Under the pieces are notes generated by a model. It did no database searches. It had not been told where the DNA came from and was given only the letters and a program-made list of their open reading frames with translations. A DNA stretch of 64,000 nucleotides from Panagrolaimus kolymaensis (lineage: Eukaryota; Nematoda; Chromadorea; Rhabditida; Panagrolaimidae), in NCBI GenBank assembly GCA_028622995.1, contig JAJQJQ010000017.1:1-64000 (forward strand), written 5' to 3'. The position numbers were made by a program, and so were the translations under genes. How positions within the stretch are numbered: the stretch's first letter is position 1; every line of letters starts with the position of its first letter. This document shows positions 22,956-33,140 of the stretch, one piece after another.

Positions 22956-23016
22956 TTGTTTACATTGTCAATGTTTTGAATCAAATCAGGGTGGATCCTT
23001 TAATGGTGTATAAAAA
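22956..23016 (+). promoter_or_regulatory. Core promoter of copy F (TTGTTTAC, GGGTGG, TATAAAAA)
   Basis: TTGTTTAC at 22956-22963, GGGTGG at 22989-22994 and TATAAAAA at 23009-23016. The GC element sits 20 bp before the TATA box, as in copies B and C. Confidence 0.6.
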
Positions 23017-23123
23017 GCATCAAATTTGTGTATGATTTTTCCAACACAAATATTTAGTAATTTGACGCAGTAGTTTATTCTTTTATTAATTTGAATAATT
23101 CTTTTTAGAAAATATTTTAAAAA

Positions 23124-23708
23124 ATGAATTCCAATCAACACGTTCGCACTGAAATCCATGAAGAAAGCCGCACATCTGCTGCTGCTGCACCTGGAGCTGG
23201 ATACCCCCATGATGCTCCCATTGCTGCCCCAACTGGACATGTTCATGCTGAACATCATGAAAAAGAAAAGGGTGGAGTTCTTCATAATATCAAAGAAGCG
23301 ATTGGGTTGGGTCGAAAATCACCCACTCCCAAAGATCATGCAAATGAAGCCAAACATCTTCATGGCAAAGCTGAAGATGTTTTGGATGAAACAAATAAAT
23401 ATTTCAAGAAAGCCGAAAAAGCCCAAGCCAAGGCTGATAAGGAAGCAGCTAAGGCCAATGTTAAAACCGAAAAGGCTTTGAACAAACAAGCTAAAGGTCA
23501 AGAACTCCTTGCTGAAGCTGGAGCAGAAATGGTTCAAGCTGGAACCAAAATGCAACATCAAGCCGCTCTTCATACCAATCAAGCTCCAATCAATGTTCAT
23601 CAAAAAGGTGAAGTTGAACAAACCACTTGTATTTCAACCGCTGGACAACCCATTGGAGCATGTGCTCAAGGTGGCGTTCGTGATGTTCGCTATGGAGATG
23701 CTCGTTAA
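23124..23708 (+). CDS. Array copy F: K-segment-bearing hydrophilic stress-type protein, subtype 2
   Basis: Single exon, 194 residues, starting at MNSNQHVRTEIHEESR. The N-terminal region is Ala/His/Pro-rich. The K-segment-like motif is EKGGVLHNIKEAIGLG (about 49-64), the copy closest in outline to plant K-segments because the helix ends in Gly. The SPTPKDHANEAKHL cassette, Lys/Ala-rich helix and [17 protein letters not shown] follow, then APINVHQKGEVEQTT and a divergent tail (GVRDVRYGDAR). It is the most diverged subtype-2 copy. It is hydrophilic, with no signal peptide or TM segment, so probably cytosolic. Confidence 0.82.
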   Translation: MNSNQHVRTEIHEESRTSAAAAPGAGYPHDAPIAAPTGHVHAEHHEKEKGGVLHNIKEAIGLGRKSPTPKDHANEAKHLHGKAEDVLDETNKYFKKAEKAQAKADKEAAKANVKTEKALNKQAKGQELLAEAGAEMVQAGTKMQHQAALHTNQAPINVHQKGEVEQTTCISTAGQPIGACAQGGVRDVRYGDAR

Positions 23709-25209
23709 ATAAATCGAAACAATTTTAATTAAACTCCATTTTTTCTGTCAATATCGAATATTGTAAATAATATATTTTTTTTGTAATCACCATTTTTTCC
23801 TCCGAACAATTGTTTTTTATTTGCATTTGCAATAAAAAAAAAACATTCAAGAATCAGATTCTTTTTTTACTCTTATTTTTTTGATCAACAAAAGATTTAA
23901 ACAAGGAAAAATATTTTGAGCAAACAATTTAGACAAGAAAAAAACTTTTTTGATTGATAGCTTTTTATAAAAACTCCACGTTTTTTTTTCAAGTATTCCG
24001 CGTGATTACAACGTATTTTCATTACTCTTTCAGTTTTGTGTAATAAGTAAAACTCAGCGCGAGCGATCTCCCTCCTTCTTCTTCTCATACATATTTATGT
24101 ATTTAAAGTCCAAAATTTTTGAAAAATTCATTCATGCACCCTCTCTTCTTTTGTTTTTCTATAAATTATTATTGTTTTCTTCTGATTTCTTTATTTAACA
24201 AAAAAACTCGCGTTAATGAATTCTTGTTCTTTCTTTTTGTTTAAAAACTGTAAAAATTCATTGATATCGAAAAGTTTAATTTTATTAGATCTTTATTTTA
24301 GAATTATCCCTTTATCAATCAAAACCATGGGACTCTAAATATAAATAAGATTTTACTAAAGTGATAAAGTTCTTGTTTTTAAATAGGATTTAAGGAGAGA
24401 TACGATAAAAGCTATAAAAAAATTGATATCTTTTTAAAAAAAAAAAAGAAGATAAAAGTGTTGTATTAAAATAAATATAACTTACTTTTTTTTTCACGTC
24501 GTTGTAGTTAGTTTTCTGAAGTTTTTTTTTGTGTTCTTTCCCAGATTAATACAGCTGATAATTTTCTGGTTTTTAAAAAAGTGATCTCTCAACTTTTATT
24601 TTGATAAGTTTTTATGACTTCTAAAATTTTGTTTGCTATTTTGAGTAATTTAAAAAAGTAAATTAATGACTCCTTTAAACTTTAGTTTTGCAACTGAAAA
24701 AATCATGCTTTGCCTTTTTTGAGATAGTCTAACGCGTTGCTACTGATAATAACTAAGTACTTACTTGCTCAATGTTGTGAGAGTTTATCGTTTACCTTTG
24801 CTCAGTTCTTTTGACTCTTTTTTCCTTCTTTTTTCATTTACCCATAAAATTTTTATTACTTGTTTTGATTTTTAGTTTATACATACTTGTTGAAATAAGT
24901 TTAACGTGACAATTGAGGCGGACCAAATTACTTTTCTTTAAATGTAATATACCTTATGGTGTATCACAATCAAAACTGACTGTTAGTTTTGATCGTCGTC
25001 GTTTTCAATGATGTTTATTTTATTTATTTTTTTTTAGTTTTCCAAATCGTGTGATTTTTTCTTTTTAAAGTAAATTATTTTAGTTTAATCAGTTTTTTTT
25101 TTGCAAATTATAAACGCGGAACACATTGCTTGTTCGAATTAAATTTTTTAAATGAAATATCTTTTTTACAGATATATAGTTATAATACTCGCATTCAAAC
25201 ATTTAAAAA
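23709..25209. other. Intergenic between copies F and G
   Basis: AT-rich; no gene was seen. The region just before copy G lacks the TATA-plus-GC-element arrangement of copies B-F and ends in an acceptor-like TTTTTTACAG about 40 bp before the ATG. Confidence 0.5.
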
Positions 25210-25764
25210 ATGGCATCAGCAGACGCTGTATTTATGGCTGCGCATTATAAAGCGATTCAACGTAAAATGTCAGAAGGTTCAAATTCGGATGACAAAAGCA
25301 GAAGCCGAAAAGGCAGCTTCATTGATGATATCAAAGAGGGTGTCAGTAAATTTACCAAAAATTTTTCTGGTAAAGGTTTCTCTGGTACGCGTCGCCGAAC
25401 AGTGTCATGTGATGTGCCTGATTCCGATTCATCACCACCAAGTAGTGCCAAGCCCGACCGATTGCGCGATAAACGTAATCAATTTTCGAGTATGCATCAA
25501 AAAAGCATGGATTCCAAAATTCAAGAACAACCCGAAGCTGAACAGGCTCAAGCTCGTTTATATAATAAAAAGGAAGTTATTAAACGCGGAAGACTTCAAT
25601 CTGCACCAGTTAGCTCATCAGACAACCGACGTAGATCAGAAAGTGAAGCCATTCCCTCCAACGGCTACAAAAAAGAAGTTCAAGTTCATCGTGATTCAGA
25701 AGATGATGTTTTTGAAGAAGAAGAACCAGTTGAACAACAAAAGCAAAGCATTACAAGATTGTAA
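25210..25764 (+). CDS. Array copy G: divergent, Ser/Arg-rich protein with K-segment-like motif
   Basis: Single exon, 184 residues. Only the K-segment-like motif (KGSFIDDIKEGVSKF, about 34-48) and a short remnant of the helix (PEAEQAQARLYNKKE) link it to copies A-F. The rest is Ser/Arg/Glu-rich and probably disordered. Several Arg-x-x-Ser or Arg-Arg-x-Ser contexts (for example RRTVSCD, RRRSESE) suggest basophilic kinase sites, and the tail is acidic. It could be the progenitor of the array or a diverged end copy. It may equally be an unrelated disordered protein that shares a short helix; the location at the edge of the array favours kinship. No signal peptide or TM segment. Confidence 0.6.
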   Translation: MASADAVFMAAHYKAIQRKMSEGSNSDDKSRSRKGSFIDDIKEGVSKFTKNFSGKGFSGTRRRTVSCDVPDSDSSPPSSAKPDRLRDKRNQFSSMHQKSMDSKIQEQPEAEQAQARLYNKKEVIKRGRLQSAPVSSSDNRRRSESEAIPSNGYKKEVQVHRDSEDDVFEEEEPVEQQKQSITRL

Positions 25765-28700
25765 CTCCCATTATTTTCTTTTAAAAAAACATATTAATTA
25801 TGTATTTTGTTTATTTTTAGATTTTTCGGATGAACATACTTATTTTTAGTTAAAATTTTGCTCAAATTCATATATTTTGTTATTTTGTTTTTAGGGTTGT
25901 AAATAATATTTAAGAAATAAAAATAATTTAGCTTTTGAAAAGAATATGGAGCTTTAAATGATGAAAATAATAAGAAATAAATACAAAAAAATCTTCAAAT
26001 ATCAGCTTATATAAAAATTAGAAGTTTACTATAACAAAAAAAGGTTCAACAAAAGTAAAAAGGTTTCTGGTGAGCAAAAATTTTTGACAGTTATTTTTAT
26101 GGTTATTCTGGCTCTTGCTTTTTTTATTTTTTTTGCGCTTTTTTTCATATATCAAAAATCTATGTATTTTTATGTCCTAGCTAATAAAGAGAACAATTTT
26201 GTAATTTAATAAATCTCAGAAGAGAGGTATGCGTGAATGGATACGAATGAAAAATGAAAAAATGATGAATATAATAAATTTGCAAAAAAACTTTCCATTT
26301 TTCCAATAAACTCATAAACTTAATAGAACTTTTTGTTGTTGAAAAATGACAATATCTTTGAATGAAGCTTTGTTATAATTATTTTTGTTTCAATTTTTTT
26401 AGCCATGTTTTTTAGCTTGTATTTTTTTTAAGCTTACATTTTGTTATTTTGGGGTTTCTTTGAGTTTAAATTTCTTCATAAGTTTAAATGTGAAAATGCG
26501 TAACATGGAAAATGTTGTAAACATGAGTTATTTCAAACACACATATGACTCCTTTTTCTTAGTTTGGTTGGTGGGAATAAAATTTACTTGATAATGCTTT
26601 AAATTTGGAATAAACAAAGAAACCCATATAAATGTCGCTATTTTTTTTTTAAAGAAAAATGCCTTTTAGCATTTTTATTTTTTGTGGAAGATAACTCTTT
26701 TTTGAAAATATATACTGCCTTTATTCTTTTTTCCCATCACTACCATCCTCCTTCTAAAAAAAAGACAACCACAAAATAGAGAAGTAGTAAGCAACAACAA
26801 AAAACTCCATGGGGCTCTAACATCTTTGGCTGCTGCTTCACCAGAGGCAACAAAAACAAAATAAAAAACAACACGCTCTCACCGACTGACATTGGAAAAA
26901 AAGAGTCCGTGTGTCTGTTGTCTGCTCCATAAAAGGCAATACGAGTATCCTTTTTTTAGTATTGATGTTTGTTGTTGATGTTATTTTTATGTCTTCTTTT
27001 TTGCAGCTGTTTTGCTCAAAAAGGCAAAAAAAATGTTTTGTTCTTAGCCATTTTTTCTTTACGGACAACAACAAAAAAAATAAAATAGAAAAAATCTATT
27101 TTGAAAGCCTCCAAGGTTTCTTATTATCAAAATTTTAAAAACTTCGTTTTAAAATTCTATAAGAGTTTAGAATTATTGAAATATCTTTTTTTAAATGTGC
27201 TCAATCTGAGATAAATGAAAATTTTCTTAGAAAACAAAACATAAAAGTATTTAATAATTTTAGAATAGTACATACTTCTTAAAACAAAAAGCAAATCATT
27301 TGTTTTTTATTTTTAAGAAACTTAGAAAATGAATTTAGTTCTCTATTTTATGCAAGATTTTGCTTTTAATCGTCGTCATTGAATTTTTTCCAAATAAGCC
27401 GATAACTGGAATAATCCAAAGCAATAAAATTTTTCGAGATAATAATTATCTTGTTTTTATTCTTTCTTTTTTAAGACTTTTAAATGCGATAAAAAAAATC
27501 TTGATTGCAAATAACGCTTCTAATTGCAGCTCATTTAAATGCTTCAGGGCATTTTGAACCTTTATTCTACGCTTGACATTTTTAAAACATTAAAAATAAA
27601 TATTTTATTTTCTTGTTTTCTTTTTTCTTTGTGATGTGATAAAAAAAATAAAAGTGTGATACCAAAAGTTATTTTTTGCAATTCTTCGAACAGCTATCAT
27701 TTTTTGCCAAAAAAATAAAATCACGAGCAGAGAGGATCAGCAATCACTTGAATAAAAAAAATCCAAAAAATGATCCTTAAATCCTTAATTGTTTTTGATT
27801 TTCTTAAAACCCATATGACCAACTAACCAAGATTGAGAGGCTCAAAAACATTCCTTCCTTTCAGTATAAAAACAGACAAAATAATAGCCATCAAAATATT
27901 AGCTTCTTATGAAATAATGTGGCGGCTTTAACGATGTCATCTTTTTTTTCTTCACGAGTTTATGCCTTAGTTTTTCTTCTGGAAATATGCCAGATCTTTT
28001 TTGATTTGATTGAGAATAAGTTGATATCATTTTTGTTTTTCTAAGTTTAGGTAACAAAGAAATAACATTTCGAGATTTATCATCTCGAGATGGTCATTAA
28101 AATTGATCTTTTGGATTTGATCATTAGAAAAATGATGATGAAATTAAGTCTCTCAAAAAGAGGTTCTTAAACAGGTGATTTGAATGTTGTTTTTTTCTTT
28201 GCTTCTTTCTCACGCGTCATTTGTGTGTCAGTGGCTTTTTCCATCCATTCGGGTTAATAATGATAAAAGTGAAAGCATTTTAAAAAACAACATTAGTATC
28301 TATTAACTTTTTTTTATTTTAGGATCAAAACTATTGTATCATCCATCAATCGCCATAGCTGATATAAAAAGGATAAATACGGAAATTTTACAAGTAGTGT
28401 GCGCAACGTTATTCAATTTTATTGTCCTCTCTTGTCATAAGAAAAAGGAAGGGAAGAAAAAACTCCGCCCTTTATTATTTTTAACAACAAAAAAGAGAAC
28501 ACGAAGGTTTTCCTTTAAGCTTTTAAGAAAAAAGACAGCACGAACCACAGCCTCATCAGTCAGCCATAAGCAACCAGCTGGTTGGACGACGACCGACAGC
28601 CACAAAAAAACCTCGTGCGCGTGTCCTCGTTCACAAGGAGCAAAAAAAAAGAAGGGAAAGAGACGAACGACAAGGCAGTCAGTCAGCTGGGTGGTGTCAT

Positions 28701-28843
28701 TTGTGTCCTTTGATATATTTTTTTCAAGATCGACGATCATCATTACCTCTTTTTTTCTTCACTCTTTCTCTCATCATTATTTGAATTGTATTATTATTAT
28801 TTAACAAGTTTATACCAGCTCAAAAAAAGTTTTTAATTAAAAA
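25765..28843. other. Intergenic, upstream of F-box gene
   Basis: About 3 kb of AT-rich DNA. The last 500 bases are more GC-balanced and hold an open frame (28334-28804) that looks like promoter or 5'UTR, not protein: its composition changes abruptly and it ends in T-runs. No repeat or RNA gene was recognised. Confidence 0.5.
28572..28689. promoter_or_regulatory. Two CAGCTG E-boxes upstream of the F-box gene
   Basis: AACCAGCTGGTT at 28572-28583 is a perfect 12-bp palindrome, and a second CAGCTG lies at 28684-28689, about 150 bp before the start codon. CAGCTG is a preferred site of MyoD-family bHLH factors. Relevance to muscle expression of this atrogin-like gene is inference. Confidence 0.35.
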
Positions 28844-31800
28844 ATGCCTTTTATTGGAAAAGATTGGAGAGCCCCTGGTGAAACATGGGTTCGAATTAAT
28901 CATACTTCGGGTTGGGAACAAATCAAGCTTCGTCCTATTCAGGTAATAAAAAGTTTTTTTAATTTAAAAAAGAAAAACTTTCACAGAGGAATTTTTTAGT
29001 TATCATCATCCCTTGAAACTTCTTCACCAATTCCATTTGAAGAAAGAATTAAAAGACATTCAAGTTCTGTTTCACTTTGTAGCACGGATGAAAATAATGT
29101 TAGTTCATCTTCCACTGCTTCATCCACTTCAGGAAGTGTAATGCGATCGGATTCATCTGATGATTCTGGTAAGTGGTTAACCTTCCTAAAAACATTTAAA
29201 AAAATGAAATCTTAGCTTTTATTTCTTGAGATTTCCTAAAACTGCATTTGTTGATAATTTATTTTTTAAAGCATCCAGACTTTTTGTAAGACAATTCTTG
29301 TTATAAATTATCTTTTTTATTTTCTTTCCACTTTTTTTCCTCACTTTTCTAAACTATTTTTTAAAACAATTTTAAACATTGCCTTTGGCAAATTTCCTCG
29401 TAGCTTTTTTGTCGTGTATTTCCTGTTAGTTTGGATTTGAAGCTCCGAGAAAGCGAAGAGGAGTTGCGCGTCCGTCCAACTGTGCCATTTTTGATTGTCC
29501 TCGTAATAAACCAAAAAGGCAACCATTTGGAAGTATTTTCAAAAAGCAAACAAATAAGTGAAATAATGAAAAGAGGCAAATGCAAGAAGCAACCTGAGAA
29601 TTTTTAATTAAACCGAAAATCTACGAAAAAAGGGTGAAATAATATTTTTATTGGTTACCATAGTTATAAAAAAGCATAAATTAATACAAGTATCAAATTA
29701 CATTTCAATGATGAAATTGTTTTTTAGTTTACGAAGAAGATGAATGGATTCCACATTGTTTTGTAAAAACAACAAAATCAAAAGAATTTATTGGTTGTAC
29801 ATCCATGTCAGAAGCTTTTCATCGACTTGATATCGCCAGAGCTGTTGTGGATGTTAGACGATTTAATTATATTTGTAAAGTAAGATTTCGAAAGTTTTGG
29901 CCCCTATATTTCTCATCTTCTCTGTATTCTATTTAACTCTTTGGTTTTAGGTTGTTCAAATTCTTGTGGAAGAAAAACTACAAAATTTGAGTGCTTCAGC
30001 TCGTAGACATTTATTTGCAATCATTCAAGCCATTGTTATTCATAGTAAGTTTTGGAATCATTAAAAAATATTTGTCACCAAAAGAAAAATATTTTTCACG
30101 AAAGATAGATACAAGCTAATAACATAAATTTTGGGAGCAGAAACTTTTGTTTATTTGTTCAACAACAAAAAAAGAATGTATTTTTCAAAAAAATTTTTGA
30201 ACTTTAATTTTGTTTACATTTTTTCCTTCTTCTTTCGCGTTTAAGAAATATGCTTGCTTGATCAGAACCTTTAAGAATAAGAAGCATGTGAGGGAAGTGT
30301 CTGATTAAAACGACATTGTTTGTTTTTCCGCGTGATAATAACTTGTTAAGTTTGAGACTGAAATGACCCTCAAAAGCTTGTTTTTATTTTTATGCTGATT
30401 CATTTGCTTTCGAAAAATTAAAGTAAATTTTTTAAAATTTTTGCTAAGGAAAAAAACACTTGAATTTTCAAGAAAAAAAAGTTTTTTTTATCGCAAAATG
30501 GCTCGCTATCTTTTTTTTCTTAAACGACCTTTTAGCTAGAGTTTAGAGGTTTTTTGCTTATCGAAGAAAAAAATACTTTTTTAAGAGTCAGAAATCAGCT
30601 GACCGACTTTATTTTAAACGACCAAGTATAATAACTTCACGTGGTCCTTGAAATTTAAAGTGCTTCCCTTATCTAGCCTCTTTTTCTTCTTTTCAAAGTC
30701 CAACGAACAGCTGTTTTCATTTCTATTTTTCTTCCTCCATTGCTTTTAACTTTAATCACAAATGTAAACTCAAGGTCATTTGTCGTCGTCTATCTTATTT
30801 GATGGAAAATAAAAAAAACATGATGACCTAAAGACTGAACTATACCGATTTGACCGCAAAAATTAAAAGAAGCAAATATCCTTTTATAAATTTTGCAAAA
30901 AGTTACAATTAAAATACTTTTGGGTCATTCAATCCTTTTCTCAAAAACCATCATCGACTTGTTTTTCGAGTGAAAAATAAAAATAAAGAGAGTAAAGAGG
31001 TAAGAATACGCAATAAACAAAAGTAAATATTTATTCTATTGATTCATAACACTCAAATAAATGGTATCCTCTTCCTTTTTTCTTGTGCACTAAATAACTC
31101 CCGTAAAAAAAAACAACAACCCTAAAAATAAAAGTAAAAATGCAAATATGTATGTATTTTTAGGTGTTGAACAAGATGTTCATGTTTCAACTGCCAGAGA
31201 TCTTGTAAATCGTTTTGGTGCAGGTCTTGAAGGACATTTATATGGTTCCCCACAAATTACTTCCCTTCAACTTGGTGGTGTATCAAATCTCTTAGACCTC
31301 ATTTCGGAAAGACAACCTAAAACTCTTTCGGATTCAAATGAAGATTCAGTTACATTTATGGATTTACCTAAAGAAGTCATCTCACAAATTCTTCGTAAAC
31401 TTCCCGATCATATAAGCTTACTTGAAATGGCTAAAGCTCATGAAGCCTTTGAGGCGTTAGTCGATGGGCAAGGTCGATTGTGGGATCGATTAAGCCAATT
31501 TCATTTTACTCAAGAACAAATTGATAAATATAAAGTAAGTAATATCTTTAAAAAATTAACGAAAAATAAATGTGAGCATTAACAGAGTTTTTTATTTATA
31601 GACAAAAGATCTCACTGGAAGACCATTATTTTTTACATTAAAAAAATATTACGGGTTACGTGAACATTATGCAGACTTGATTCATATTTGCTGTCATTGC
31701 AAAGCCTTGTTTTGGAAGGTTTGTTTTTTATTTTTCTAATAATAAACACACAAACAAAATACATTATAATTGTGTGTAATGATAGAAAAAGTTTTCACTT

Positions 31801-32195
31801 TTTTTCTAACTCATAAAGAAAAACCGGAAAAAATCATTGCATCAATGGAACAAATTTTATAAGCGTTAATAGAATTTTTTTATGTTTGTGTAAAAACAGA
31901 AAAGGTGAAAAAAAAACTTGTTCACAATCAACTTTTTTTTTGGCCTCAAAAAATACATATGAGAATTTTCTTTTATGTGATATTGGTTTATTTTATGTGC
32001 AATCAAAAAAAAAATGCACTCCAAATTGTCACATGAAAAAGAAGAAGAAAAAAAACAACAACAACAAAAAATAAGGGCAATGGAACTAATGAAATAAATT
32101 TTTTATAGGATATTGGGCATCCATGCGTTTCACGAGATGCGCCATCAGTTCGAGTAACACCTCAACAATTTGTTGATATGCTTCTCTTCCTTTAA
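28844..32195 (+). CDS. mfb-1: F-box protein of the FBXO32 (atrogin-1)/FBXO25 type
   Basis: Seven exons: 28844-28942, 29000-29168, 29728-29879, 29951-30044, 31164-31534, 31602-31718, 32109-32195; 362 residues, close to human FBXO32 (355). The N-terminus MPFIGKDWRAPGETWV is the family's signature start. The middle has the conserved SEAFHRLDIARAVVDVRRFN block. The F-box (VTFMDLPKEVISQILRKLP) lies near residues 225-265. The C-terminus has the family's HICCHCKALFWKDIGHPC segment. These proteins are substrate receptors of SCF ubiquitin ligases; vertebrate atrogin-1 drives muscle protein breakdown and is a FOXO target. The Ser-rich insert of exon 2 is not shared with vertebrates. Intron 4 is long (1119 bp) and carries a TTGTTTAC site. 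The gene symbol follows the C. elegans homologue by similarity. Confidence 0.9.
30210..30217. promoter_or_regulatory. FOXO/DAF-16-type site in intron 4 of the F-box gene
   Basis: Exact TTGTTTAC inside the longest intron. Vertebrate atrogin-1 is FOXO-regulated, so the site is plausible, but one octamer in AT-rich DNA is weak evidence. Confidence 0.25.
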
Positions 32196-33140
32196 ACACT
32201 TGGCATCAGCCATTTTTGTTCAATGTAAATTACTTTTTTTGTTTTGTTTAACAAAATGGCATTTATTATTGAGATTACCTGTGAATGACTGACCCACTTT
32301 ACTCTTTCAACAATCAATCTAATGTTATCTCAACAACAACAAAAAATCAATTATTAAACAACGAGTTAAATCTTTTTATTGTCAAATTCATGGATATAAT
32401 TATTAACCTTTTATTTACATAGTTACAATTTTTTTGTTTGTAGTAAAAAAGCTTAATTTCTATTTATCATTGCTTCTTAATTTCTCAAAAACAAAATACT
32501 CAAATTATAAATTTTGTTTGTAAATATTATTTTCTTTTAAAAAAAGTGTCTGATACTGCTTTTTTTTCTTTAATCTTAAATCACTGCTCATTGCTTTATA
32601 TCTATATATATTTTGGACTTTTAATGTTGTCTCACTGCTAATCTTTAATTATTAGGCAAAGAATGTAAAAAGTTAAGGTTTTCATGTAGTTTCTTTATTT
32701 CAATTGTAATTACTTGTAAAAATCTTTCTTTGTCTTTTGTCAAAAAAAATCTTCAGGGTTTCCATTTTGATTGTGTTTCGGGTTCTCTCGTGGTGGACAC
32801 TTTTTTATGTTTAAAAAAATAAAATCAAAGTTAAAAGCGCAAAATACAGGTACATACATATAACACACCAAAAAAAACAAGACAAAAAATAATATCAGCA
32901 ATTTACGTAAATTTTTAAATTTTGCTAAAACAAGAAATTTGGAAATCATAGTTTTGAGTTTCAATCAAATGTCAAAGATTTTTTATGTAAATGTTTTTAG
33001 CATAAATATTTGGAATAAAGCACAATTTTCCCATAAACATGGAACATACAAAGATTTATGCAAAATTTTACAAATTAACGTGTTTCGATTTTTATGTTTT
33101 CTCCATTTAATATTTTTATTGACTCTGCTTTCTTACGCAA
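32196..33140. other. Intergenic between F-box and NHL genes
   Basis: AT-rich sequence holding the 3'UTR of the F-box gene and the upstream region of the NHL gene. No gene was recognised. Confidence 0.5.

Noticed and set aside
28334..28804. 156-codon open frame upstream of the F-box gene
   Set aside because: Abrupt composition change and T-run ending; more likely promoter or 5'UTR.
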